From an uncultured Bacteroides sp. (GTDB lineage Bacteria > Bacteroidota > Bacteroidia > Chitinophagales > Chitinophagaceae), in NCBI GenBank assembly GCA_902168085.1, contig CABHOP010000089.1, positions 62,001-126,000 of the forward strand: DNA of 64,000 bases. Reading direction: 5' to 3'. The notes beneath the pieces were generated by a model that made no database searches, had not been told where the DNA came from, and saw only the letters and a program-made list of their open reading frames with translations. This document shows, piece after piece, positions 46,545-55,339 of the stretch (its first letter is position 1; every line of letters begins with the position of its first letter). The translations under genes and the position numbers were made by a program.

Positions 46545-47387
46545 ATGAGTAAAAAATTATTCACTTACACTGCTATGGCTGCAGTAGCCTTTTCTTTAAC
46601 CATTGCAGCCTGCAACAAGAATAATGATGATGACAATCCGGTGCCTGCAACACAGCAGGAAGATATCAATTATGGTAATGAAGATGCCCGTATAGACCAG
46701 GCCTTCGATGAGGCGGAAAATTTTGCAAATGAGGCTGAAATATTCGGTGCAGTTGCACTGAAGGGGGATGAAAGCCCGTTGGGCAGTGGTTGTGCTACGG
46801 TTACTAAAGATGCAGCCAATAAAGTGATTACGATTGATTTCGGTCCGGCCAATTGCCTGTGCAAGGACGGGCGCTACCGCAGGGGTAAAATATTGGTTGC
46901 CTATACCGGTACCTACCGCGAGGCCGGCCATGTTCATAATATTTCATTCTCCGATTATTATGTAAACGATTGGAAAGTATCGGGTACCAAGCAGGTGACT
47001 AATATGGGCCGCAATGCCCAGGGGCTGATGTATTTTAATGTAAGTGTAAATGGCTCTTTGTACAACGAAACAGATCGTACAACCATATCTAAGTCTGCCA
47101 ACCGCGTAAGGACATGGATTGAAGGTGATTATACAAACAACGTATCTGATGATGTATATTCAATACGTGGTTCAGGCGTATTGACGCGCCCGGATGGTAC
47201 GGATTATGACGTGAAAATAACGGAAGCACTTATTATAGCCGGCAACTGTAGCTGGATAAAACAAGGCGTAGTGCAAATAACACCGCAAGGTGGTATCGCC
47301 AGGATATTGGACTATGGCGGTGGTGCCTGCGAAAATAAGGCTACTGTTAAAGTAGGCACTAAAACATACGAGATTACGCTGCGCTAA
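46545..47387 (+). CDS. surface-type lipoprotein of unknown function
   Basis: The 280-residue protein begins with a lipoprotein signal (LTIAAC, Cys23) followed by NKNNDDDN, an acidic run resembling the lipoprotein export signal of Bacteroidota that directs lipoproteins to the cell surface. The rest is a beta-rich domain with five further Cys residues (GSGCAT, NCLCKDG, GNCSW, GACEN), possibly forming disulphides. No family is recognised. It is monocistronic, with a terminator 24 bases downstream. Confidence 0.72.
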   Translation: MSKKLFTYTAMAAVAFSLTIAACNKNNDDDNPVPATQQEDINYGNEDARIDQAFDEAENFANEAEIFGAVALKGDESPLGSGCATVTKDAANKVITIDFGPANCLCKDGRYRRGKILVAYTGTYREAGHVHNISFSDYYVNDWKVSGTKQVTNMGRNAQGLMYFNVSVNGSLYNETDRTTISKSANRVRTWIEGDYTNNVSDDVYSIRGSGVLTRPDGTDYDVKITEALIIAGNCSWIKQGVVQITPQGGIARILDYGGGACENKATVKVGTKTYEITLR

Positions 47388-47410
47388 GCGCAGGTTATAA
47401 TAAATTACTG

Positions 47411-47438
47411 ATAAAGGCGGCAATATTGCCGCCTTTAT
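47411..47438. terminator. bidirectional terminator between lipoprotein and aminotransferase genes
   Basis: ATAAAGGCGGCAAT/ATTGCCGCCTTTAT is a perfect 14+14 bp palindrome between convergent genes. Confidence 0.85.
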
Positions 47439-47441
47439 CTT

Positions 47442-48614
47442 TTATAAACAGTTTAGTATCGCCTCCGACGCTTTTTTTATTTCGTCGTTTGTTATGGTTA
47501 GCGGTGGTGCTATACGTATGCACTGAGGTGCAAACAAGAACCAATCGGAAAACACACCCTGACGCAGGCATGCCTGCAATGCTGTTATTACTTGCTCGCT
47601 GCTTTCCAGTTCAATAGCCATTAACAGGCCTTTACTTCTTACAGCCTTTATCTTAGGGTGCTTTAGCAGGGTTAAGAATAGCTGTTCCTTTTCATATACC
47701 CCTGCTACCATATTTTCATCCTGCAGGGCATGAAATGCGGCTATACCCGCGGCACATGATACAGGATGCCCGCCAAATGTAGTAATATGCCCCAGTACAG
47801 GATTATGGGTAAACACCTGCATGTTTTGGTGCGATGAAACAAAAGCACCCAACGGCATACCGCCACCCAGGGCTTTGCCCAATAATAGTATATCGGGGAT
47901 TACAGCATAATGTTCAAAGCCCCATAGTTTACCTGTTCTGCCAAAGCCGCACTGTATTTCGTCAAATATCAGCAGGGTGCCCGTTTCTGTACATTTTTCC
48001 CGCAGTCTGTGCAGCCAGTCTGTAGCCGGTTCTTTTATACCTGCCTCTGCCTGCACGGTTTCTATAATAACACAGGCTGTCTGGTCATTGATAGCTTCGA
48101 TCAATGCGTCGCTGTTATAATCATGGTGCCACACCCCCGGCAATAAAGGGCGATAAGCATTGCGCCAGTATTCATCCCCTATGATGCTGAGCGCTCCCAG
48201 CGTAGAGCCATGGTAACTATTATTGCAGGCTATCATTTCAGGGCGGCCCGTAATGCGGCGTGCCAGTTTTATAGCACCTTCAACCGCCTCTGCCCCCGAA
48301 TTGGTAAAATATACAGTATCAAGGCTTTGTGGCAGGAATTGGGTAAGTAGCTGTGCATATTGCACCTGCGGGCTTTGTACCAGTTCTCCATATACCATCA
48401 CGTGCAGGTACGCTTCTGCCTGTTCCTTAATAGCTGTCACGACTGCAGGGTGGCAATGCCCTACGTTGCATACACTGATGCCGCCTATCAGGTCTATATA
48501 TGCCTGGCCGTCAGTATCATATAGGTAATTGCCCTGTGCTTTATTGATATGTATAGCTAATGGTGCCGGGGAGGTTTGCGCTACGTGCTGCAGAAAAAGG
48601 CTGCGGATGTTCAT
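47442..48614 (-). CDS. class III PLP aminotransferase (acetylornithine/ornithine aminotransferase-like)
   Basis: A 390-residue PLP enzyme with the subgroup II signature. The cofactor Lys is in LLGKALGGGMPLGAF and the PLP Asp in LLIFDEIQCGFGRTG. The phosphate-binding TNSGAEAVEGAIKLAR and the aromatic stretch NNSYHGSTLGALS are also present. Length and motifs fit acetylornithine, ornithine or 4-aminobutyrate aminotransferases; the substrate cannot be fixed. No arginine-pathway gene is near. The transcript may be leaderless, since TACTTTTG ends 5 bases before the ATG. Confidence 0.88.
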   Translation of the reverse strand: MNIRSLFLQHVAQTSPAPLAIHINKAQGNYLYDTDGQAYIDLIGGISVCNVGHCHPAVVTAIKEQAEAYLHVMVYGELVQSPQVQYAQLLTQFLPQSLDTVYFTNSGAEAVEGAIKLARRITGRPEMIACNNSYHGSTLGALSIIGDEYWRNAYRPLLPGVWHHDYNSDALIEAINDQTACVIIETVQAEAGIKEPATDWLHRLREKCTETGTLLIFDEIQCGFGRTGKLWGFEHYAVIPDILLLGKALGGGMPLGAFVSSHQNMQVFTHNPVLGHITTFGGHPVSCAAGIAAFHALQDENMVAGVYEKEQLFLTLLKHPKIKAVRSKGLLMAIELESSEQVITALQACLRQGVFSDWFLFAPQCIRIAPPLTITNDEIKKASEAILNCL

Positions 48615-48619
48615 ATTTG

Positions 48620-48627
48620 CAAAAGTA
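48620..48627 (-). promoter_or_regulatory. -7 box of the class III aminotransferase gene
   Basis: On the minus strand TACTTTTG, an exact match, only 5 bases before the ATG at 48614. Confidence 0.5.
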
Positions 48628-48718
48628 ATTTATCCTCAATGATACTGCTCCGAACACTTAATAAAATGATAACTAAAAAACAACAGTAATGCGCTCGATT
48701 TTTCAAAATTAATGTTCG

Positions 48719-48786
48719 CTTAACATAAGGGTTACGTTCGCGTAACATTGCGTTAAAACGCTGATAACATTGAAATTGGAATTTTG
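48719..48786 (+). promoter_or_regulatory. 11-bp phased repeat array and -7-like box of the TonB receptor gene
   Basis: Hexamers start at 48719 (CTTAAC), 48730 (GGTTAC, weak), 48741 (CGTAAC), 48752 (GTTAAA) and 48763 (GATAAC), each 11 bases apart. After a 10-base gap comes GAATTTTG (48779-48786), one mismatch from TAnnTTTG, then 19 bases to the ATG. A longer direct repeat, GTTCGCTTAACAT and GTTCGCGTAACAT, is offset by 22 bases. No -33 element is seen, suggesting an activator-dependent promoter. Confidence 0.65.
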
Positions 48787-48805
48787 CGCGCAAATAGCTC
48801 AATGT

Positions 48806-51649
48806 ATGCGCATTATTTCAATGTTTTTTGTATTGTTATTACTTTCAGTGCAAGCTTTGGCCGGTGGTAAAATCAGCGGTAAAGTGACTGATGAAAAGAC
48901 CGGCGACCCTATCATCGGTGCTACTGTTATGGTGCAGGGTACAGGCCTTGGTACGGCTACCGATGTGGATGGCAGGTTTATACTGGATGTGGCGAATGGA
49001 GATTATGTAGTGGAAATAAAATACATAGGCTACCAGCAAAAGAACGTCAGCGATGTAGTGGTGAAGGAAGGACAAGTGACAGAACTGAACGCTGTAATTG
49101 CAGAAGATGATAAAAAGACCCTGAAAGAAGTAGTCGTAACTGCTTCCCTGAAAAAAGAATCTATCAATGCCCTGTACATGATGCAGAAAAACAGTATTTC
49201 TGTATCAAGTGGTATATCTGCAGATGTGATTCAACGCACACCGGATAAAAATACCGGGGAAGTACTGAAACGCGTGAGCGGCGCCAGTATCAAAGATGGT
49301 AAATATGTAGTTATTCGTGGTTTGAGCGACAGGTACAATATGGCAATGGTAAATAATGCCCTGATGCCAAGTACAGAGCCTGATAAAAAAGCGTTTTCTT
49401 TTGATGTGATACCTTCTAACCTGATAGATAATATCATCATCAATAAAACAGCTTCAGCAGACCTTCCCGGCGATTTTGCGGGTGGTGTTGTTACGGTACT
49501 TACAAAAGATATTCCTGAAAGGGATTTCTTCAACATCGGCCTGTCTGGTGGTTACAATACACAAAGCACTTTCAAAGATTATATACATAACGAAAGGGGT
49601 AGCACTGATTACCTGGGCTTCCCCGGTAGAAGGAATGAACTGCCGGCATCATTTGGTGAGGACAGGACTTCGTATAATACTATGAAGGCAACAAATCCTG
49701 AAGCTGCTTACAGTGCAGTTAAAGATTTGCCGAACGATTATAAAGAAGTAAAAGGTACGGCAATGCCAAACCTGGCAGTGCAGCTTTCCGGCGGCGTATC
49801 AAAACACATGAAGAATGGCGATAAATTCGGCACTGTCCTTGGCCTTTCTTTCCGTAATACACAAACCATTATACCGGAATTTATCCGTGGTAAATATGAA
49901 GAATCTCGCGTACACACATATAGCGTAGAGCAGCAAAACAGGTTTTCTTCAAATCTGGCCGGTCTTGCCAACTTTTCTTATGTAACAGGTAAAACCAAGA
50001 TAGGATTTAAAAACCTGTTCAATAAAATGTACGATAACACGTACTATCAAAGGGAAGGCTATACTACAAGTAACAACCAGCAGTTTAAAACGTATTCTTC
50101 TGTGCCGTCTGAACGCCAGGTATATAATGCACAGTTGGAAGGGGATCATGCTATCGGCAAACGCAATATCAAAGCATATTGGAACCTGAGTTACTCAAAC
50201 CTGCAGGCAAGTCAGAAAGATTTGCGTACAGCATTCTATGCGCGTGCTGCTACTTTTGATGATAAGGATGAGCCAATAGCTGATGAAAGCCTGCCGTATG
50301 AAATAGTTGACCGTAACAGCCGCAGGTTCTTCAGTAAGCAAAGGGATAACTCTTACGGTGGTAACTTCAATATCAACGTGCCTTTTGCAATGTGGGGTCA
50401 GAAACATAGTGTTAAGTTTGGTTACTTAGGCCAATATAAAGACCGCGATTTTTCGGCAAGGGTATTCCAGTATGAGCCTGTAAGTGTATTGTCTTCTGCA
50501 ATAGCACATCAACCGGTTAATACAATATTTGATCCACCTAATGTGGGTATAGCAGGCGGTTTTGGCCTTAACGAGATCACCAGTAACGAAGATGCTTATA
50601 AAGCAAGCGGTTTACTGAATGCCGGTTTTGTAATGCTGGATAACAGCATTGCCGAAAAGTTCAGGCTGACATGGGGCGTGAGGGTTGAGTCTTACACGCA
50701 GAATCTGAAAGCAACATTGCGTTCAGGCACCCAACTGGATAAAGAAGATGTATTCACCGATGTATTGCCTTCTTTCAATCTGTCTTACAATATGACAGAG
50801 AAAACAAAATTCCGCCTGTCTGCTTCCCGCACTGTTAATCGCCCTGAATTCAGGGAAATTGCACCGTTCCAGTTTATAGACTTTGAAAATGTATGGACAC
50901 TGAAAGGAGATACCAACCTGGTGCGCGGTAACATCACAAACATAGATTTGAGGTATGAATATTACCCAAGCGCTGGTGAAGTCATCACTGCCGGTGTGTT
51001 CTACAAAAACTTCAGCAACCCGATAGAGGCAAAACTGGATGATCAGTCCAACCTCGACCTGTTGATATTTACGTATCAGAATGCCAAGTCTGCATATGTA
51101 GCAGGCCTTGAGTTTGAAGTACGCAAAAACCTATCATTCATTGGTGACGCAGAATGGTTGAAAAACCTGGTATTAGGTGGTAATGTATCATATATTTATT
51201 CTCGTGTAGATGCTGCAAACATTATAGGTAGCAGTAACACCATTGGTACTAAAGCAGAAAGGCCGCTGCAAGGTCAGTCTCCTTATCTTATCAACCTGTC
51301 AGCATTATACAATGCGCCTAAAGCAGGTCTGGCGTTTAGTGCTATGTACAACAGGATAGGCCACAGGATATATGCAGTAGGTAATGCCGGTATCCCTACT
51401 ACATGGGAAAACGGCAGGGACATTATCGACTTGCAAATAAGCAAACAGGTATTGAAGAACAGGGGTGAAGTGAAACTGACTGTTGGCGACCTGCTGAACC
51501 AGCCTACTACTTTCTACTGGAATACAGATACTAAAGATGCTTACAAAGCAGGCGATAGCAAGCTAGGCAATGGTAATGATCGTATATTCCAGCAGTATAA
51601 ACTGGGTACTACATTCACATTAGGCTTCAACTATCGTTTGAGCAAATAA
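48806..51649 (+). CDS. TonB-dependent outer-membrane receptor with N-terminal carboxypeptidase-like domain
   Basis: The 947-residue protein has a signal peptide (MFFVLLLLSVQALA) and a CarboxypepD_reg-like domain at about 20-105 (KISGKVTDEKTGDPIIGATV). A plug domain follows with YVVIRGLSDRYNMAMVNNAL and ADLPGDFAGGVVTV, then a 22-stranded barrel ending TLGFNYRLSK. It imports a large or scarce nutrient using TonB energy. No SusD partner follows, so it is not a standard polysaccharide locus; the next gene is a predicted beta-helix lipoprotein with its own, similarly built promoter. The frame is open to 48770, but the ATG at 48806 begins the signal peptide. Its array suggests regulation, perhaps by phosphate (inference). 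Confidence 0.9.
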   Translation: MRIISMFFVLLLLSVQALAGGKISGKVTDEKTGDPIIGATVMVQGTGLGTATDVDGRFILDVANGDYVVEIKYIGYQQKNVSDVVVKEGQVTELNAVIAEDDKKTLKEVVVTASLKKESINALYMMQKNSISVSSGISADVIQRTPDKNTGEVLKRVSGASIKDGKYVVIRGLSDRYNMAMVNNALMPSTEPDKKAFSFDVIPSNLIDNIIINKTASADLPGDFAGGVVTVLTKDIPERDFFNIGLSGGYNTQSTFKDYIHNERGSTDYLGFPGRRNELPASFGEDRTSYNTMKATNPEAAYSAVKDLPNDYKEVKGTAMPNLAVQLSGGVSKHMKNGDKFGTVLGLSFRNTQTIIPEFIRGKYEESRVHTYSVEQQNRFSSNLAGLANFSYVTGKTKIGFKNLFNKMYDNTYYQREGYTTSNNQQFKTYSSVPSERQVYNAQLEGDHAIGKRNIKAYWNLSYSNLQASQKDLRTAFYARAATFDDKDEPIADESLPYEIVDRNSRRFFSKQRDNSYGGNFNINVPFAMWGQKHSVKFGYLGQYKDRDFSARVFQYEPVSVLSSAIAHQPVNTIFDPPNVGIAGGFGLNEITSNEDAYKASGLLNAGFVMLDNSIAEKFRLTWGVRVESYTQNLKATLRSGTQLDKEDVFTDVLPSFNLSYNMTEKTKFRLSASRTVNRPEFREIAPFQFIDFENVWTLKGDTNLVRGNITNIDLRYEYYPSAGEVITAGVFYKNFSNPIEAKLDDQSNLDLLIFTYQNAKSAYVAGLEFEVRKNLSFIGDAEWLKNLVLGGNVSYIYSRVDAANIIGSSNTIGTKAERPLQGQSPYLINLSALYNAPKAGLAFSAMYNRIGHRIYAVGNAGIPTTWENGRDIIDLQISKQVLKNRGEVKLTVGDLLNQPTTFYWNTDTKDAYKAGDSKLGNGNDRIFQQYKLGTTFTLGFNYRLSK

Positions 51650-51674
51650 AACAATACCTAAACTATTATAACAC

Positions 51675-51705
51675 AGGCCGGGGCAAATGTCCCGGCCTTT
51701 ATTCT
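51675..51705 (+). terminator. terminator of the TonB receptor gene
   Basis: AGGCCGGG and CCCGGCCT form an 8-bp GC-rich stem with an eight-base loop, followed by TTATTCTT, between the receptor and the lipoprotein gene. Confidence 0.8.
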
Positions 51706-51760
51706 TAACATTCAGTTAATCGGTGCTTAATATAGCCGTAACATACGCCTGATACTTTTG
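51704..51760 (+). promoter_or_regulatory. 11-bp phased repeat array and -7 box of the beta-helix lipoprotein gene
   Basis: CTTAAC (51704), GTTAAT (51715), CTTAAT (51726) and CGTAAC (51737) start exactly 11 bases apart. A 10-base gap is followed by TACTTTTG (51753-51760), an exact -7 box, then 18 bases to the ATG. The gap and leader lengths match the TonB receptor promoter. No -33 TTTG is present. Confidence 0.75.
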
Positions 51761-51778
51761 CTGAAAATTAAAAACAAC

Positions 51779-53086
51779 ATGAGGTTCCCAAAACTTTTAC
51801 CATTTCTATTCGCTGGTAGCTTAGCAATCCTTGCATCTTGTGGAAAAGATGATAACAAAAACAATAATAACAACAATGGTGGTGGTACTACTAACGACCA
51901 CATACTGAGCGGTGATGTAACGGCTAACAAATCTCTGAGCAATGACAAGCCTTGGACACTGAAAGGTTATGTATATGTAAAATCTGGTGCTACACTTACA
52001 ATACCTGCAGGTACTATCGTAAAGAGCGATGTAGTAGATAAAGGTGCTATCATCGTAGAACCGGGCGGTAAAATAATGGCTGAAGGTACTTCCAGCAGCC
52101 CTATCGTTTTCACTTCAGGTCTGCCTAAAGGTCAGCGTCGTCCGGGTGATTGGGGTGGTATCATCCTGCTGGGTAATGCCCCTACAAACCGTGCTACACC
52201 TCCAACTATCGAAGGTGGTGTTAACCGTACTTACGGTGGTCAAAACGCTGCTGATAACTCTGGTTCTCTGAAATATGTTCGTATCGAATTCGCCGGTATC
52301 GCATCAGCTCCGGGTTCTGAAATCAATGGCCTTACTTGCGGTGGTGTAGGTAGCGGTACAACGATCGAAAACGTAATGGTTTCTTACGGTAATGATGATG
52401 GTTTTGAATTCTTCGGTGGTACTGTAGTTTGTAAAAACCTGATCTCTTTCTCTAACTCTGATGACGATTTCGATTTCGACTATGGTTTTACAGGTGGTAT
52501 CCAGAACGGTATCGTTTTAAGGAACCCACAAGTAGCTGACCCCGGTGATGCTGCTAACGGTATCGAAGCAGATAACGATGGTACAGGTACTTCTGCTACG
52601 CCATTCACACGTCCGGTACTTACTAACCTGACACTGGTAGGCCCTAACGGTGCATCTAATACACAAGCTAACCACAACTTCGGTAACCGCTGGCGCCGTG
52701 CCGTTCAGTTCTCTATGACTAAGTCTATCATCATTGGTTTCCAGAAAGGTGGTTTCTCTATGGAATCTAAAGAAACGACTGATGCTTACAAAAACGGTAC
52801 TTCAGAGTTCAAAAACAATATGGTTCACGCACTGGCTAATACTTTCAATGCTGGTTCGGGTGCTTCAATGACAGCTGCTGAAATCGAAACTAAAGCTATA
52901 GCCGATGGTTGTGTGAAACTGGCTGCTGCTGCTGATGCAAAACTGAAAAATCCATTCAAACTGACTGCTCCTGATTTTACTCCTGAAGCTGGTTCAGAAG
53001 CTGCAACTAAAGGTTGGGGTGCTATCACTGGTACTGACTGGACTAAAGGTTGGGCTAACTGGGATCCTAACAGTACTGACTATTAA
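51779..53086 (+). CDS. surface lipoprotein with predicted right-handed beta-helix
   Basis: The 435-residue protein has a lipoprotein signal (AGSLAILASC, lipid Cys near residue 20) and a following GKDDNKNNNNNNGGG linker like a surface-export signal. The body shows beta-helix-like repeats (SGATLTIPAGTIVKSDV, KGAIIVEPGGKIMAEGTSSS) and Gly/Asn/Asp-rich turns with DNDGTG and SDDDFDFDYG acidic loops that could bind cations. Codon use is strongly biased to a few codons, as in highly expressed genes. I know similar proteins beside TonB receptors in other Bacteroidota but no proven function. It probably works with the upstream receptor, whose promoter has the same design. Confidence 0.78.
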   Translation: MRFPKLLPFLFAGSLAILASCGKDDNKNNNNNNGGGTTNDHILSGDVTANKSLSNDKPWTLKGYVYVKSGATLTIPAGTIVKSDVVDKGAIIVEPGGKIMAEGTSSSPIVFTSGLPKGQRRPGDWGGIILLGNAPTNRATPPTIEGGVNRTYGGQNAADNSGSLKYVRIEFAGIASAPGSEINGLTCGGVGSGTTIENVMVSYGNDDGFEFFGGTVVCKNLISFSNSDDDFDFDYGFTGGIQNGIVLRNPQVADPGDAANGIEADNDGTGTSATPFTRPVLTNLTLVGPNGASNTQANHNFGNRWRRAVQFSMTKSIIIGFQKGGFSMESKETTDAYKNGTSEFKNNMVHALANTFNAGSGASMTAAEIETKAIADGCVKLAAAADAKLKNPFKLTAPDFTPEAGSEAATKGWGAITGTDWTKGWANWDPNSTDY

Positions 53087-53115
53087 TAGTTGAGTTTCTA
53101 AGACAAATAGATAGC

Positions 53116-53147
53116 AAAACTGCCGCTCATGTAGCGGCAGTTTTTTT
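53116..53147. terminator. terminator after the beta-helix lipoprotein gene
   Basis: AAAACTGCCGCT and AGCGGCAGTTTT form a 12-bp stem with a short loop, followed by further T residues. It lies before the convergent cca gene. Confidence 0.9.
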
Positions 53148-53169
53148 AATATAGTTTTCAAAATAGAAG

Positions 53170-54582
53170 CTATTTTTTGATGCCCATTTCTGCTGCCTTT
53201 TCTATAATAAAGGCATGTGCTGCATCATATTCATTAGGTATTATGCCATCCAGTATAGCCTCTCTTACTGCTGTTTTTAAAATACCTACTTCGCGTGATG
53301 GTGGCAGGTTAAATAGCTGCATGATTTCTTCACCTGTAATGGGTGGTTGCCAGTTGCGCATTTTATCTGCTTCTTCTACTTCTTTCAGCCGTTTTTTTAC
53401 CAGCTCAAAGTTTTCCAGGTAGCGCTTTACTTTCTGTTTGTTTTTTGATGTAATATCGCTTTCGCATAGCAGCATCAGGTCTTCCAGGTCTTCACCGGCA
53501 TCAAACAGCAGCCTGCGCATGGCAGAATCTGTTATATCTTCTTTAGTAAGGCTGATGGGACGCAAGTGCAGGGCTACCAGTTTGGCCACGTATTTCATCT
53601 TCTCATTCTGCGGTAGCTTTAGCTGGCGAAATATTTTGGACGTCATTTTCTCACCCACCGCATCATGCCCGTGAAATGTCCATCCATGTCCTTTCTCAAA
53701 GCGTTTAGTAGGCGCTTTGCCTATATCGTGCAATAATGCAGCCCAGCGCAACCACAGGTTATCACTTCGGTAAGCTACGTTATCTACAACCTGCAGGGTA
53801 TGATAGAAGTTGTCTTTATGTCCTTTATTATCTACATACTCCACACCCACCAGGTCGGTTAGCTGGTGAAAGAATTCTTTTAGCAAGCCGCTACGATACA
53901 GCAGGTCGAACCCAACCGATGGCGTATCGGTCATCATGATTTTATTCAGCTCATCGCTGATGCGCTCAGCCGATACTATTTTGATACGTTCGCGGTTGCG
54001 ATAGATAGCTTCAAATGTTTCAGGTACTATGGTAAAACCCAACTGGTTGGCAAAGCGTATGCAACGCATCATCCTTAGAGGGTCATCTGAAAAAGTAATG
54101 TCGGGGTCCAGCGGTGTGCGTATCAGTTTGTCCTCAATATCCTGCATGCCGTTGAATGGGTCCACCAGTTTGCCATAGTCTGCTTTATTCAGGCTGATGG
54201 CCATAGCATTGATGGTAAAATCGCGTCGTAGCTGGTCATCGCTTAAAGTGCCGGGTGTTACTTCCGGCTTGCGGGAATGTTGTCTGTATGATTCTTTGCG
54301 CGCCCCTACAAATTCTACTTCAAAGCCATGCCATTTAAACTGTGCGGTACCAAAGTTTTTAAAGAAATTGACGCTGGGCCGGTGCGGCAGCTTTTTGGCC
54401 ACTGCATGGGCCAGATCTATGCCATCGCCCAGGCACACGATATCTGCATCCTTCGTGCGGCGGCCTATTATTTTATCGCGCACAAAGCCGCCTATCAGGT
54501 AGCTATCCATTTGCATCTCTTGCGCAGTAGCTCCTATCAGGTCAAACAAATATTGTTCTTCGGGCGTGCAGGTAATATCCAT
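53170..54582 (-). CDS. cca: CCA tRNA nucleotidyltransferase with HD domain
   Basis: A 470-residue class II nucleotidyltransferase that adds or repairs the 3' CCA of tRNAs, needed here because the tRNA-Val gene in this window does not encode CCA. The catalytic head has [19 protein letters not shown] (GG and DxD motifs) and the [10 protein letters not shown] and [12 protein letters not shown] stretches. An HD phosphohydrolase domain ([10 protein letters not shown]) follows at about residue 285. It starts 33 bases after the tsaC stop, so both tRNA-maturation genes are probably co-transcribed. Confidence 0.94.
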   Translation of the reverse strand: MDITCTPEEQYLFDLIGATAQEMQMDSYLIGGFVRDKIIGRRTKDADIVCLGDGIDLAHAVAKKLPHRPSVNFFKNFGTAQFKWHGFEVEFVGARKESYRQHSRKPEVTPGTLSDDQLRRDFTINAMAISLNKADYGKLVDPFNGMQDIEDKLIRTPLDPDITFSDDPLRMMRCIRFANQLGFTIVPETFEAIYRNRERIKIVSAERISDELNKIMMTDTPSVGFDLLYRSGLLKEFFHQLTDLVGVEYVDNKGHKDNFYHTLQVVDNVAYRSDNLWLRWAALLHDIGKAPTKRFEKGHGWTFHGHDAVGEKMTSKIFRQLKLPQNEKMKYVAKLVALHLRPISLTKEDITDSAMRRLLFDAGEDLEDLMLLCESDITSKNKQKVKRYLENFELVKKRLKEVEEADKMRNWQPPITGEEIMQLFNLPPSREVGILKTAVREAILDGIIPNEYDAAHAFIIEKAAEMGIKK

Positions 54583-54615
54583 ACGGGCGCAAAGCTAAAA
54601 CAACTAAAAGAGATA

Positions 54616-55179
54616 TCACGGACGTAAAACGGTCATATGGCCTTCATCGTCCATTTTCACCAATCGCGATGGTGGCTTTATGGTTTCATCGTCTCTGCGG
54701 TGTTGCACTATATAATCTACACCGGTTTTTATAGCTTCCGATACCTGGCTGAATGTGGCCGGAGTAGGTGCGCCGCTGATGTTGGCAGATGTGGATACAA
54801 TGGGTTTCTGTAGTCGTTTTATCAGGGCTTTGCAAAAAGGATCGGTCGTTACGCGTATCGCTACGCTCCCGTCTTCGTTTATCACATTGTCTGCCAGGCC
54901 TATAGCCCCTTCATATATCACGGTTGTAGGCTTCTCAAAACTTTCCACCATATCTATAATATCTGGCGGTGGCGCAGCTACATATTGCAGAATATCCCTG
55001 GCATCTGCCAGCAGCACAATCATGCTTTTCTCTCTCGGGCGTTGCTTTACTGCAAAAACTTTATCCACCGCAGCTTCGTTCAGTGCATCGCAGCCTATAC
55101 CCCATACCGTATCGGTAGGGTAAAGGATAGTGCCCCCACTGTTCATTATATTTAATGCGTTCTTAATGTCTTGTTCCAT
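54616..55179 (-). CDS. tsaC: L-threonylcarbamoyladenylate synthase (Sua5/YrdC family)
   Basis: The 187-residue YrdC-domain enzyme makes threonylcarbamoyl-AMP for the t6A modification at position 37 of ANN-decoding tRNAs. Family motifs are YPTDTVWGIGCDA, KQRPREKSMIVL and VSTSANISGAPTP. Its length is that of TsaC rather than the longer Sua5. It is first in a likely two-gene unit with cca. Confidence 0.93.
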   Translation of the reverse strand: MEQDIKNALNIMNSGGTILYPTDTVWGIGCDALNEAAVDKVFAVKQRPREKSMIVLLADARDILQYVAAPPPDIIDMVESFEKPTTVIYEGAIGLADNVINEDGSVAIRVTTDPFCKALIKRLQKPIVSTSANISGAPTPATFSQVSEAIKTGVDYIVQHRRDDETIKPPSRLVKMDDEGHMTVLRP

Positions 55180-55253
55180 ATACTGTAGTAAAAACGGGTG
55201 TTTTATTGAAGCTTAATAGCTATTTTTGTGTTAAGACCCAAAAATACACCATA

Positions 55254-55312
55254 GTTAACAGGGGATTAACAACCCTTTAGGGGTATTGTAACTGTCTTAG
55301 GTATTAAATTTG
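55254..55312 (+). promoter_or_regulatory. phased repeats and -7 box upstream of the first DUF1573 gene
   Basis: GTTAAC (55254), ATTAAC (55265), TTTAGG (55276, weak) and TGTAAC (55287) start 11 bases apart. TAAATTTG (55305-55312), an exact -7 box, follows after 12 bases, then 27 bases to the ATG. The strong copies show the 11 then 22 spacing seen before the duplicated secreted proteins. Confidence 0.5.
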
Positions 55313-55339
55313 TTTTACTCATTTAAAAGTCCAGAAAAA

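Noticed and set aside
48731-48746. GTTACG-TTCG-CGTAAC hairpin before the TonB receptor as a terminator or attenuator
   Set aside because: There is no T-run and it lies inside the phased repeat array upstream of the -7-like box, so it is better explained by overlapping hexamers.
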